From CAYMAZ01 sp964388575 (lineage in GTDB: Bacteria; Bacteroidota; Bacteroidia; Bacteroidales; DTU049): a stretch of 64,000 bases of DNA. Positions 19,667 to 28,496 of the stretch are shown here, piece after piece. A program made the position numbers and the translations under genes. Within the stretch, counting starts at the first letter, position 1. The number at the start of each line of letters is the position of its first letter. Location of the stretch: the NCBI GenBank assembly GCA_964388575.1, contig CAYMAZ010000008.1, positions 39,296 through 103,295 on the forward strand, given 5' to 3'. The notes beneath the pieces are model-generated. The model did no database searches. It worked only from the letters and a program-made list of their open reading frames with translations, and was not told the DNA's origin.

Positions 19667-20311
19667 TTACTTCCCCCATTCTTCTGGTTTTTGTCTCCAA
19701 TCCTTCAATGTATCAAGCTGCTGAGTACCGATGATTCCGTTTTCAGATGCTATTTGAATAATGGTTTCATAATCAGAGAGTGTAAATAGTGGACATTTTG
19801 CATCTTTAAATTTCTTTTTGGCGACATCAAATCCATAAGTAAAAATGGCAACCATGCCCACAACATTACATCCTGCCTCACGCAAGGCCTGGACAACAGA
19901 AATACTGCTTCCACCGGTGGATATCAAATCTTCAACAACAACAACGTTGCTTCCTGATTCAACATGACCTTCAATGCGGTTCTGCAATCCATGTCCTTTG
20001 GATTCTCCTCTCACATAAACAAAGGGTAATCCCATGTCCTGGGCAACAAGTGCCCCAAGAGCAATCCCTCCAGTTGCAACACCTGCAACAACATTGGGTG
20101 TTGCATAACTTTCATTAATACATTTCACCATTTCCTGTCTCAGGTAAGTTCGGATTACAGGATAAGACAATGTTTTCCTGTTATCACAGTATATGGGAGA
20201 TTTCCATCCTGAAGCCCAGGTAAATGGATTTGCCGGATTCATTTTTATTGCTTTAATTTGCAATAAATATTCAGCAGTTTTTTTGGCACTTTCTAAATTA
20301 TACAGTCTCAT
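19667..20311 (-). CDS. pyrE: Orotate phosphoribosyltransferase
   Basis: A 214-residue enzyme that joins orotate to PRPP, giving OMP in pyrimidine synthesis. The PRPP-binding motif VVVVEDLISTGGSS is at residues 123-136. FTWASGWKSPIYCDNR is the family's substrate loop and RGESKGHG the flexible catalytic loop. The ATG (20309-20311) overlaps the ATG of the divergent NUDIX gene by two bases. A -7 box ends only 4 bases before this ATG, so the mRNA is probably leaderless or nearly so. It heads the operon pyrE, SRPBCC, BatA-like, parC. Confidence 0.95.
   Translation of the reverse strand: MRLYNLESAKKTAEYLLQIKAIKMNPANPFTWASGWKSPIYCDNRKTLSYPVIRTYLRQEMVKCINESYATPNVVAGVATGGIALGALVAQDMGLPFVYVRGESKGHGLQNRIEGHVESGSNVVVVEDLISTGGSSISVVQALREAGCNVVGMVAIFTYGFDVAKKKFKDAKCPLFTLSDYETIIQIASENGIIGTQQLDTLKDWRQKPEEWGK
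20229..20260 (+). promoter_or_regulatory. Putative NUDIX promoter inside pyrE
   Basis: TTTG (20229-20232), a 20-base spacer and TTAATTTG (20253-20260, one mismatch to TAnnTTTG). It lies within the 5' coding part of pyrE and ends 49 bases before the NUDIX ATG. Confidence 0.4.
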
Positions 20312-20939
20312 GGTGCAAAAATATAAAGTTTTTTACAAATCCAATGAAATTGTTTTTGAAAATTCTCCACCTCAGGACATCTGCAATAATCAGGTACACT
20401 CCATGATCAACCCTGAGAACAAGCAGCTGATGACTGCACTTAATGCGTGTTTCATTGAGAATACAGGGATTTCAAAATTACACGTTATTTCCAGTGATCC
20501 TGAAACAGCCTTTCAAAATTTCATCAAAAACCTTTTTCTGATTGAAGCTGCCGGAGGAATTATAATCAACGAACAGAAGGAATGGTTGCTCATCAAAAGA
20601 AGTGGTGTATGGGATCTTCCAAAAGGAAAAGTAGATGCAGGCGAAACTATCAAACAGGCTGCAATTCGTGAAGTCAAAGAAGAAACAGGGATTGAATCTG
20701 TGAGTATTGTTAAGGAGCTGAGTCCCACCTATCATATTTACCCACTTGATCATGAATGGGTATTTAAAAAGACATACTGGTTTCTTATGCTTGGCTCAAA
20801 AGGGAGATTGCGACCTCAAGCTGAAGAAAGAATTTCAGAAGCTGTTTGGATGAATGAACACTCTATAAAAAAAGTAATTCCTCTCATGTACGCCTCCCTC
20901 TTAAATGTTATCAAGGAAGCAGGTGTGATCTTTTATTAG
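20310..20939 (+). CDS. NUDIX hydrolase
   Basis: About 209 residues from the ATG at 20310 (a GTG follows immediately). The N-terminus MVQKYKVFYKSNEIVF matches the start of this Bacteroidota NUDIX group, so longer upstream frames, which run antisense through pyrE, are not used. The NUDIX box is intact: GKVDAGETIKQAAIREVKEETGI, preceded by WDLPK. It would hydrolyse a nucleoside diphosphate linked to some other moiety, in the cytoplasm; the substrate is unknown. The roughly 80-residue N-terminal extension before the NUDIX fold is typical of this group. Confidence 0.88.
   Translation: MVQKYKVFYKSNEIVFENSPPQDICNNQVHSMINPENKQLMTALNACFIENTGISKLHVISSDPETAFQNFIKNLFLIEAAGGIIINEQKEWLLIKRSGVWDLPKGKVDAGETIKQAAIREVKEETGIESVSIVKELSPTYHIYPLDHEWVFKKTYWFLMLGSKGRLRPQAEERISEAVWMNEHSIKKVIPLMYASLLNVIKEAGVIFY
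20316..20323 (-). promoter_or_regulatory. Putative -7 box of pyrE inside the NUDIX gene
   Basis: The minus strand reads TATTTTTG, exact for TAnnTTTG. It lies in the first codons of the NUDIX gene and ends 4 bases before the pyrE ATG. Confidence 0.55.
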
Positions 20940-20963
20940 CTTTAAGAATCAAATTTCAACTTT

Positions 20964-20971
20964 TACTTTTG
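20964..20971 (+). promoter_or_regulatory. Putative -7 box of the M28 peptidase gene
   Basis: TACTTTTG matches TAnnTTTG, 26 bases before the ATG at 20998. A TTTA at 20941-20944 sits at 19 bases, one mismatch to the -33 TTTG. Confidence 0.5.
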
Positions 20972-20997
20972 TAAAAATAAACACAATTGATTTTATC

Positions 20998-22476
20998 ATG
21001 CAAACAAAAATAATTCTTTCGTTCGTTTTTTGTTTTGTATCTGTTCTTGTTGTTGATTCTCAAACAACACCTCAGATATCAGCAGACAGTCTGGAAAAAC
21101 ATGTATATTACCTTGCATCTGATGAACTTCAGGGTCGAAATACCGGTTCTGAAGGTCAGAAAATAGCAGCAAAATACATTGCTGATTATTTCAATGATTT
21201 TGGTCTTATTCCTGCCGGAAACTCAGATAATAATCCTTATTTCCAGGAATTTTTCATATCAGAGCATACTGTTTTGTTCAGATTCCCAATGTATCAAAGC
21301 AAGATGATGCCATTTCAGAAATCAGCCCGACATAACTTCATATATTTCGGAACAGATGAAAATTCTGGAAAATGGCAGGATGAAACTATTTGTACAAACC
21401 CGGTGAATTGCTGTGAACATGTTCAAATGTTCAGGTTTTTCAGAGCAAATAACCTGAATGAAGTATTCGATTCCATAAGAATTTATCACCGGAACTGTCA
21501 TAATAATAAATTCATCTGCCTTTTGCCGGCGCTGGAAATACGTGAAGTAGCAAAAGGACAACCTGAAAGAAACAGCTTGTTTTATTCTACTGATGGGGAA
21601 ATAAAGTCTCTCACTTATGGCAACCCGGGAAAATATATTGATAACAGCCAATATTGTCTTGTCCGGGATTTTGTAACAGAGATGAAAGGTGTTGAACTGA
21701 TCCTGGTCAGCCCTGACTTTCTTATTGAACGGGGATATGTTCCTCACGAACCTTCAGGACTGGATTCAGTAAATTTCAGCATTTTTAAAGGTCGCATGCA
21801 TGAAACAATCAATACTGAAAATGTGATCGGATTTATTGAAGGAGGCAAAAATAAAAGTCAGGTCATCGTGATCGGAGCACATTACGACCATATTGGAACC
21901 GGAAAAGCCGGAATTTTTAACGGCGCTGATGACAATGCATCAGGGACAGCAGCTCTAATTGAGCTGGCCAGGCATTTTTCAATGGCCAAACAAAATGATG
22001 AACTTGATGGTAGAAGTATCCTCTTTATTGCTTTTACAGGCGAAGAGAAAGGTTTGCTTGGTTCGGATGTTTATATGCAGTTTCCCACTTTCTCCGTTGA
22101 CTCAACTATTTTTATGCTAAACATGGATATGATCGGCCGACCTCCTTACCCTAATGACAAGAAAGGTGTTGTATTTTATGCATCTTATGGAAACAAAAAA
22201 AAGGACATAAAAAAAATTGTCAAAAAAAGTGGTCGTCAGATTGGAAGTGCAAAAGCATTTAAAAATTCAGGATTTCTAAACAGCTTTTTATGGCGCCATG
22301 GATCAGATCACGACAGATTTGTTAATCAGGGGATTTCTTCTGTTGTTTTTTTTACTGGGTTACACGAAGATTATCACAAATCGACGGATACAGCAGAGAA
22401 ATTAAATTACAAAAATATGTCTGAAATTACGAAACTTATGTATCTGACTGCATACTACTTTATGAAAAACAACTGA
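20998..22476 (+). CDS. M28 family metallopeptidase, secreted
   Basis: A 492-residue zinc aminopeptidase-like enzyme with a signal peptide (MQTKIILSFVFCFVSVLVV). The catalytic domain (from about residue 270) has the zinc ligands and catalytic residues of family M28: the His in GAHYDHIG, Asp in GADDNASG, Glu-Glu in FTGEEKGLLGS, Asp in NMDMIGR and the final His in HGSDHDRF. The N-terminal half contains an inserted domain of unknown role with several cysteines. It probably trims peptides in the periplasm. It stands apart from the NUDIX gene by 58 bases with its own promoter-like box. Confidence 0.9.
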   Translation: MQTKIILSFVFCFVSVLVVDSQTTPQISADSLEKHVYYLASDELQGRNTGSEGQKIAAKYIADYFNDFGLIPAGNSDNNPYFQEFFISEHTVLFRFPMYQSKMMPFQKSARHNFIYFGTDENSGKWQDETICTNPVNCCEHVQMFRFFRANNLNEVFDSIRIYHRNCHNNKFICLLPALEIREVAKGQPERNSLFYSTDGEIKSLTYGNPGKYIDNSQYCLVRDFVTEMKGVELILVSPDFLIERGYVPHEPSGLDSVNFSIFKGRMHETINTENVIGFIEGGKNKSQVIVIGAHYDHIGTGKAGIFNGADDNASGTAALIELARHFSMAKQNDELDGRSILFIAFTGEEKGLLGSDVYMQFPTFSVDSTIFMLNMDMIGRPPYPNDKKGVVFYASYGNKKKDIKKIVKKSGRQIGSAKAFKNSGFLNSFLWRHGSDHDRFVNQGISSVVFFTGLHEDYHKSTDTAEKLNYKNMSEITKLMYLTAYYFMKNN

Positions 22477-22519
22477 TACTCTTCATCAACCACTTGATTA
22501 ATTGCAATTTGGCTTCTTT

Positions 22520-23149
22520 CTATTCGAAAAGAAATAGAAGTTTGTCACAGACGTCAGTGTCATCATCAATATGTAAGGTTTGAAAGCCAAACCTTACTGC
22601 TGCAGAAATATGCACCAGTGTATCATCCACGAAAAGAATTTTCTGAACATCCGTCTCCAGTTCCTGTGCAACAGTCATGAAAATCCGTTTTTCTGGTTTT
22701 CTCATGCCCATTCTGAAAGAATAAAAAGCATGGTCAAATATTGATTCTAAGGATTCTTCACCCATGATTTTGATTTTTTGAGAGTAATATCTGTAATGAA
22801 TTACATTGGTGTTGCTCAACAGAGCAATTCTGAATTTTTTTCTTATTTTTTTTAAAAACTCAATCCGATATTCAGGAAAATCAAGGATCATCGAATTCCA
22901 AGCATTGAGAAGTTGCTTATCAGAAACATGATCTGGTAATAACTTTCTGATTTCATCAAAAAGCCTCGTTTGATCAATTTCGCCCCTGTCAAGCTTATCA
23001 AACAAACCTGATTGTGAATATTTACCAAAGCAGGCACGGGAATCTTTCAACCCCAGTTGTTCCAGCTTATTCTGGGTTAAGGCAAAATCAATGTTGAGTA
23101 TCACTCCCCCCAGATCAAAAACAATAACCTCCGGATATTTCAGAACAAT
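22520..23149 (-). CDS. HAD family hydrolase without a standard start codon
   Basis: A HAD phosphatase of roughly 200 residues. The first in-frame ATG/GTG/TTG is the GTG at 23104, but starting there deletes motif I. Reading the same frame upstream gives VIVFDLGGVILNIDF, the exact HAD motif I with its nucleophile Asp, and the frame is open to a stop at 23171-23173, just inside pgk. Between pgk's stop and motif I only ATC, ATT or CTG could start translation; I give the ATT at 23147-23149. Other motifs fit: ALLSNTN (II), RKPEKRIF (III) and ILFVDDT (IV). The substrate is unknown, and a YihX-like sugar phosphatase is possible. Confidence 0.8.
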   Translation of the reverse strand: MVLKYPEVIVFDLGGVILNIDFALTQNKLEQLGLKDSRACFGKYSQSGLFDKLDRGEIDQTRLFDEIRKLLPDHVSDKQLLNAWNSMILDFPEYRIEFLKKIRKKFRIALLSNTNVIHYRYYSQKIKIMGEESLESIFDHAFYSFRMGMRKPEKRIFMTVAQELETDVQKILFVDDTLVHISAAVRFGFQTLHIDDDTDVCDKLLFLFE

Positions 23150-23162
23150 GATGTTTAAGGGT

Positions 23163-24362
23163 TTATTTATTTAAAGCTTTGATGGCAGGAAGTACTTTCC
23201 CCTCAAGATATTCAAGCATGGCGCCGCCTCCGGTTGAAACATATGAAACCTGATCGGCCAGATTGTATCTGTTGATTGCCGCCACACTGTCTCCACCTCC
23301 AATAAGCGAATAGGCTCCACGAATGGTGGCACTGGCAACCGATATTGCCATTGATTTTGTTCCCTGTTTAAACTTCTCAAATTCAAAAACACCAAGTGGA
23401 CCATTCCACAAAATTGTTTCACTGCTGTTGACAATTTCCGCAAAACGTCTGATGCTTCTCTGTCCGATATCAAGGCCCATCCATTTATCAGGTATGCTGT
23501 CAGCTTCAGAATATTTAATCTCTGATTCGTTGGAAAACCTGTCTGCAATGACGGCATCTACAGGCAGATATACATTCACTCCCTTACGCATCATTTCTGA
23601 AATCGCTTCCTTGGCAATACCAATCTTATCTTCTTCATAAATTGATGCCCCAACATTTCCTCCAAGGGCTTTGATAAAAGTAAATGACATTCCTCCTGCA
23701 ATAATCAGATTATCAACCTTGTTGATCAGATTTTTAATTACATCTATTTTGGAAGATACTTTAGCACCACCAATAATAGCTGTAAACGGCCTTTTATCAG
23801 CATTCAGGGCTTTATCAAGATTTTTGATCTCATCTTCAAGCAATAGTCCTGCGTATTTATCCTTTTTAAAATACTTGGCAACAGTTGCCGTTGATGCATG
23901 TTCACGATGCGCAGCACCAAATGCATCATTGACATAAATATCTGCAAGTTCTGAAAGATTTTTTGCAAATTGTTCATCTGCCTTTTCTTCTTCATCATAA
24001 AACCTTAAATTCTCAAGAAGTGCTATTGATCCTGGTTCCAAACCGGATAATATTTCTTTTGAACGTGGTCCGAATAACTCACGATCAAAAACTACATTTT
24101 TATTTAGAAGCTTTGTGAGATGAATTGCGATGGGCATCAGTGAAAAACTGGGTTCGTGACCTTTGGGCCTCCCCAAATGTGACATCAGGATTGCGGCTCC
24201 TCCATCTTCAATGACTTTTAATATTGTTGGCAAAGACTCTCTGATTCTTGTATCATCAACAATTTCCTGATTCTGATTCAGAGGAACATTGAAATCAACC
24301 CTGATTAAAACTTTTTTGCCTCTGAAATTAACGTTTTCAATTCCATGCATATCTGTCAACAT
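23163..24362 (-). CDS. pgk: Phosphoglycerate kinase
   Basis: A 399-residue glycolytic enzyme: 1,3-bisphosphoglycerate plus ADP gives 3-phosphoglycerate plus ATP. It has the N-terminal signature KVLIRVDFNVPL, the substrate-binding MSHLGRPKG, the nucleotide region IIGGAKVSSKI and LIIAGGMSFTF, NGPLGVFE, and the C-terminal GGGDSVAAI with YVSTGGGAMLE. Length is standard. The HAD gene follows directly. Its partner gapA is elsewhere in the window (41749-42750), so the glycolytic genes are not in one operon here. Confidence 0.97.
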   Translation of the reverse strand: MLTDMHGIENVNFRGKKVLIRVDFNVPLNQNQEIVDDTRIRESLPTILKVIEDGGAAILMSHLGRPKGHEPSFSLMPIAIHLTKLLNKNVVFDRELFGPRSKEILSGLEPGSIALLENLRFYDEEEKADEQFAKNLSELADIYVNDAFGAAHREHASTATVAKYFKKDKYAGLLLEDEIKNLDKALNADKRPFTAIIGGAKVSSKIDVIKNLINKVDNLIIAGGMSFTFIKALGGNVGASIYEEDKIGIAKEAISEMMRKGVNVYLPVDAVIADRFSNESEIKYSEADSIPDKWMGLDIGQRSIRRFAEIVNSSETILWNGPLGVFEFEKFKQGTKSMAISVASATIRGAYSLIGGGDSVAAINRYNLADQVSYVSTGGGAMLEYLEGKVLPAIKALNK

Positions 24363-24439
24363 TTTTAAGTTCAGCGGATAAAATTAGAAAAAAAAACGTT
24401 GTGAACATTTAATTCAAATAAAATATTGTTGTTTTTTAT

Positions 24440-25618
24440 CTATTCCGGGACAATCCAGTTTTGTGAATCTGAATTCCAATGCATTTCTCTGATGTTGAGA
24501 TTGTTTGTCTGAAGGTGTTTACGGCTATCGTCAATAAATCTTGTCATCAGAGAATATGACTGAGCATCAAAAAAGTCTGGATTGTGTTCAAATTGAGAAA
24601 CTGGAAGAATATAAAACTGCTTTTTTCCGTTAATCAACGGCGTCCAGACCCATGTGAGAATATACCCGGTTTCTACAATCTCAACAATATCTCCATACTT
24701 TCTGAATTTTATAAATAACATTGCCCCTCCATCACAATACTGTTGGCGCTGATTTGAAACATAGTTACCCAAAGAATAGGCTACCATCAGCTCCACATCG
24801 GGATTATCAGGATGTGTATACCTTTGCATCGGTTGAAGCACATGTGGGTGAGACCCGATTACAACACGTGCTCCGTTATTAAAACACAATTCTGCCAGCA
24901 TTTCCTGATATTTATTCTGAATTCGTTCATATTCATTCCCCCAATGATAGCAAACGATGATTTCGTCCGGATTGAGGGTCTTAGCATGTAGTATGTCCTT
25001 TTTAATCAGCGCTGTATCTATTTGATTCACTATTGTTGGAGCAGGAACAGGCAATCCGTTAAATCCATAGGAATAATTCAGCAGGGCAATTCTGAATCCA
25101 TTCTGCTCAATAATCAGAGGATTATTCTTTTCACGATCTGCAGAATCCAGAAAGGATCCTGTACGAAAAATCTCGAGACTGTCAACAACCTGAATGGTTC
25201 TGATAATACCCTTTTTTCCTCTGTCACATGTATGATTATTGGCAAGCAGCAACACATCAATGCCTGCATTCTTTATCGCATTACCAATTTCATCAGGAGC
25301 ACTAAACTGGGGATATCCCCGATAGGGCTTCCCTCCGAAAGTGAATTCAAGATTTGCAACTGTAATGTCTGCAATGTCATAAACATGCTTCACATATTGA
25401 AAACTATGATCATAAAAATATGATCTTGTCTTACTGTCCCATGCAGAACTGATTTGGGGCTCATGCTGCATAATATCACCCAGAAACAAAAAGCTCAGCT
25501 CAACTGTGTCTTCCTTTGCTGATTTTGTAAATTCATCCTGCACATCACTCTCAGGCAGTTTTGAGGTTGCTGCAAACAAGAATATTAAACCCAGAAGTAT
25601 AAAGGTAATTTGTTTCAT
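24440..25618 (-). CDS. CapA family protein (PGA_cap metallophosphoesterase-like)
   Basis: A 392-residue exported protein with a signal peptide (MKQITFILLGLIFLFAATS). The calcineurin-like CapA fold is shown by FLFLGDIMQHEPQ, the ANLEFTF strand, LLLANNHTCDRGKKGI, VCYHWGNEY and VVIGSHPHVLQPM. In other bacteria this family takes part in poly-gamma-glutamate capsule synthesis or cell-wall processes. No capB/capC neighbours are present, so a capsule role is not supported here. A -7 box lies 18 bases upstream of the ATG. Confidence 0.88.
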   Translation of the reverse strand: MKQITFILLGLIFLFAATSKLPESDVQDEFTKSAKEDTVELSFLFLGDIMQHEPQISSAWDSKTRSYFYDHSFQYVKHVYDIADITVANLEFTFGGKPYRGYPQFSAPDEIGNAIKNAGIDVLLLANNHTCDRGKKGIIRTIQVVDSLEIFRTGSFLDSADREKNNPLIIEQNGFRIALLNYSYGFNGLPVPAPTIVNQIDTALIKKDILHAKTLNPDEIIVCYHWGNEYERIQNKYQEMLAELCFNNGARVVIGSHPHVLQPMQRYTHPDNPDVELMVAYSLGNYVSNQRQQYCDGGAMLFIKFRKYGDIVEIVETGYILTWVWTPLINGKKQFYILPVSQFEHNPDFFDAQSYSLMTRFIDDSRKHLQTNNLNIREMHWNSDSQNWIVPE

Positions 25619-25635
25619 AGGCTATTGTGGGGCGG

Positions 25636-25643
25636 CAAAGTTA
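25636..25643 (-). promoter_or_regulatory. Putative -7 box of the CapA-family gene
   Basis: The minus strand reads TAACTTTG, exact for TAnnTTTG, ending 17 bases before the ATG at 25618. Confidence 0.5.
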
Positions 25644-25727
25644 TAAAAATTATAAATTAATCTACAGGAAACATATGTCGATACAGATAAGACTCATTCA
25701 AAATAAAATTTATAACATTTTAATAAT

Positions 25728-25761
25728 GTTGTATTTAATAACTCAATTTTCACTAAATTTG
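25728..25761 (+). promoter_or_regulatory. Putative promoter of the isoaspartyl dipeptidase gene
   Basis: TAAATTTG (25754-25761) is an exact -7 box, 27 bases before the ATG. A GTTG at 25728-25731 lies 22 bases upstream, which is longer than ideal for a -33 element. The divergent gap 25619-25788 holds this and the CapA promoter. Confidence 0.45.
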
Positions 25762-25788
25762 CAACTTCAAATTTAATATCAAAAACAT

Positions 25789-26949
25789 ATGATACTTATT
25801 AAAGATTGCGAAATATTTTCTCCGGAATATCTTGGGAAGAAAGATATCCTGATTGGAGGAAACAGTGTTATTGCCATATCGGATCAAATCTCAGTTCATG
25901 ACGGCGTTGATACGGAAGTTATTGACTGTAAGGGGTTAACAATGATCCCAGGTCTAATTGATGCACATGTTCACATTGCAGGCGCTGGCGGAGAAGGTGG
26001 ACCTGCCACACGTACACCTGAACTACAGCTAAGTCATATGATTCATGCTGGTGTAACTTCAGTCATCGGATGCCTCGGCACTGACGGTATGACACGAAGT
26101 GTTGAATCCGTTCTCATGAAAGCAAAGGCCCTGAAGCAGGAAGGTGTTTCTGCCTGGATTATGACAGGTGCTTACCAGATCCCCACACCTACAATACTAG
26201 GTGATGTTGGTAAAGATGTTGCCATGATTGAAGAAGTGATTGGTGTCGGAGAAATTGCTCTTTCTGATCATCGCTCTTCATTTCCTTCAGCTTACGAACT
26301 TATCCGCCTTACTGAACATGCCCGTGTTGGAGGTATGCTCGGAGGGAAAGCAGGAATTGTCAACATACACATGGGTGATGCAAAGGATCCATTCAGACCC
26401 ATTCATGAAGCAGTTGAAATGAGTGAACTGAAATACACACAGTTCTGGCCGACACATTGCAACCGAAACGATTATATATTTGAAGATGCAAAAGAATACG
26501 GTAAAAAAGGATATATTGATCTTACTGCAAGCTCATATCCCTATTTCCCGGAATACGAAATAAAACCATCAAAGGCAATTGCAGAACTTGTTCAGGCAGG
26601 TGTTCCTCTCGAACACATAACACTCACTTCGGATGCCTGTGGTTCCCTGCCCGATTTTGATGAAAAAGGAAATCTGGTTAAACTGGAAATGGGCTATCCC
26701 CGCTCAGTCTTTGACGAAATTATGGATGCTGTTAAGGAAAAAGGGTTAACTCTTGACAAAGCACTTCAGGTATCAACATCAAATATTGCAGACATCCTGA
26801 AACTTAAAAAGAAAGGACGTATCCTACCCGGTAATGATGCAGATATCGTCATTATCGACAAAAATTATGAAATCATCCATTACATGGCAATGGGTCAATT
26901 TATGATGAAAGACAGCATTCTCCTTAAAAAAGGCAGTTACGAAAGGTAA
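25789..26949 (+). CDS. iadA: Isoaspartyl (beta-aspartyl) dipeptidase
   Basis: A 386-residue binuclear-metal amidohydrolase, cytoplasmic, that cleaves L-isoaspartyl dipeptides formed by protein ageing. Metal ligands are visible: H60 and H62 in GLIDAHVHI, H194 in NIHMGD, H223 in PTHCNRN and D282 in LTSDACGS. Alignment from memory with E. coli IadA (VIGVKCAISDHRS) places Glu155 (GEIALSDHRSS) where E. coli has the carbamylated lysine that bridges the metals. The C-terminal LPGNDADIVI matches IadA closely. It has its own promoter-like box, and the next gene is 124 bases away. Confidence 0.9.
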   Translation: MILIKDCEIFSPEYLGKKDILIGGNSVIAISDQISVHDGVDTEVIDCKGLTMIPGLIDAHVHIAGAGGEGGPATRTPELQLSHMIHAGVTSVIGCLGTDGMTRSVESVLMKAKALKQEGVSAWIMTGAYQIPTPTILGDVGKDVAMIEEVIGVGEIALSDHRSSFPSAYELIRLTEHARVGGMLGGKAGIVNIHMGDAKDPFRPIHEAVEMSELKYTQFWPTHCNRNDYIFEDAKEYGKKGYIDLTASSYPYFPEYEIKPSKAIAELVQAGVPLEHITLTSDACGSLPDFDEKGNLVKLEMGYPRSVFDEIMDAVKEKGLTLDKALQVSTSNIADILKLKKKGRILPGNDADIVIIDKNYEIIHYMAMGQFMMKDSILLKKGSYER

Positions 26950-27073
26950 ATCTCTTCTTGTTTTTCACATCAAAGATGCTACTCATAAGAGCAGCAAGAT
27001 GATATTTAAAAGAATTCAAAATATCAAAGCAATATTTGTCGATTTTTTTTATCTTCGTTAAAAAATTAAACCT

Positions 27074-28324
27074 ATGAAAATACCATTATTTCTATTTACA
27101 TTTATGCTGATTCAGACGACGCTGTTTTCACAGCTACGGATTGATGTACAATACAGGCCAAGACTTGAGTTCAGAGATGGATATCAACAAGTGTTGCCAG
27201 AAGGGGAAATACCCACAATTCTGACATCACAAAGAACAAGACTGTCTCTCGGATATCATACAGAGAATCTGAAAATCAAATTCACGCCCCAGGATGTCAG
27301 GGTTTGGGGTGACGAACAAAATGCAAACATGACTGCAGTGTTCGGAGATGAAGCATCACTGGATCTGTATGAAGCATACGTTGGCGCGAAAATTAAAAAT
27401 TCATCATGGTTGTATGTGGGACGTCAGCAAGTTTCCTATGACAATGAATGGTTACTGTCTGCACGAAACTGGAACCAGAATGGAAACTCTGTAGATGCTG
27501 TCGTGTTTAAGGCTGAACCGGAGAAATTTAAACTGCACCTTGGGCTTGCCTGGAATACATATTCTGAAAGGATTTCAAATAATTACTTCCCTTCAAATAA
27601 AATAAAATCAATGAATTTTCTCTGGTTCAATCGTGATTTTGGGAAAAAGTTCAATATGTCATTACTCTATCTGGCAACAGGTGTCACAAAAAATGACACA
27701 TCCAATGTATTATATTTCAGACATACAACTGGTTTGTACGGAAATTATTCCTCAGAGCATTTTGCTTCAGAATTCAATGCCTACTACCAAAACGGAGTCA
27801 GTCAGACAGGAAGAGAAGTGAGTGCATTTCTCGGAGCCGCTGATATTAAATATATTACTGATAATTTTCATGCAGGAGCCAGCCTTGCTTATCTGAGTGG
27901 AAACAAACACACAGGAGGTGAAATGACAGTGGACAATCTGTTTGACAACATACATGGTGCACGCCACAGATATTTCGGCTTTATGGACTATTTCAGAATA
28001 TTTTCAACCAATACCAGACAGGGAGGATTGATTGATTATGCAATTACACTGAATTACAAATTCAGCAAAAAGCTTTCTGTCCGAAACATCACACATCTGT
28101 TCCAGCTTGCTCAAACAAACAATCTGACCGGAAACGATCCCAATCTCGGAATTGAAAACGATTTTATTGTCATATATAAAGTGTATGACTGGGGGGGGCT
28201 GGAACTGGGATATTGCATTTTCAAACCGTCCGAAACATTGAAAGCAATTCAAAATGTTTCAGACAATAAACTGGCTCAGTTTGCATATGTTCAGTTTACA
28301 GTAAACACTACTGTTTTCAAATAA
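27074..28324 (+). CDS. Alginate-export-family outer-membrane porin
   Basis: A 416-residue protein with a signal peptide (cleavage near LFSQ) and beta-barrel sequence throughout: alternating aromatic strands such as IDVQYRPRLEFRDGY, SQRTRLSLGYHTENLKIKF and WLYVGRQQVSYDNEWL. The pattern is that of the Alginate_exp/OprD-like porins common in Bacteroidota, where the substrate is usually unknown. No alginate genes are nearby. A TATCTTCG at 27050-27057, one mismatch to the -7 box, precedes it by 16 bases. Confidence 0.78.
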   Translation: MKIPLFLFTFMLIQTTLFSQLRIDVQYRPRLEFRDGYQQVLPEGEIPTILTSQRTRLSLGYHTENLKIKFTPQDVRVWGDEQNANMTAVFGDEASLDLYEAYVGAKIKNSSWLYVGRQQVSYDNEWLLSARNWNQNGNSVDAVVFKAEPEKFKLHLGLAWNTYSERISNNYFPSNKIKSMNFLWFNRDFGKKFNMSLLYLATGVTKNDTSNVLYFRHTTGLYGNYSSEHFASEFNAYYQNGVSQTGREVSAFLGAADIKYITDNFHAGASLAYLSGNKHTGGEMTVDNLFDNIHGARHRYFGFMDYFRIFSTNTRQGGLIDYAITLNYKFSKKLSVRNITHLFQLAQTNNLTGNDPNLGIENDFIVIYKVYDWGGLELGYCIFKPSETLKAIQNVSDNKLAQFAYVQFTVNTTVFK

Positions 28325-28437
28325 ATCTACTGAGTTTTTTGAGAAACTGTGTTTTATCAAGCAGACTAACCATTGGTTTTAGTTCTGAAAATTGATGAGT
28401 CTTTAAAAACAAAACCTGAAAAAAATCAATAAATAAT

Positions 28438-28468
28438 TTTGTCAATTCAAAAAATCTTCAGATATTTG
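28438..28468 (+). promoter_or_regulatory. rpmB promoter (-33 and -7)
   Basis: TTTG (28438-28441), a spacer of exactly 19 bases, then GATATTTG (28461-28468). This is the full Bacteroidota architecture with one mismatch in the -7 box, ending 28 bases before the rpmB ATG. Confidence 0.65.
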
Positions 28469-28496
28469 CAAACCCAAATTAAAACAACATACAGTC

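Noticed and set aside
20193..20309. N-terminal extension of the NUDIX frame
   Set aside because: It is antisense to the pyrE start and unlike the family; the conserved N-terminus begins at 20310.
22511..22541. Hairpin between the M28 and HAD genes as a terminator
   Set aside because: The stem is broken by a bulge, has few G/C pairs and no T-run of useful length.
24440..25618. CapA-family gene as a poly-gamma-glutamate capsule locus
   Set aside because: There are no capB, capC or related genes around it.
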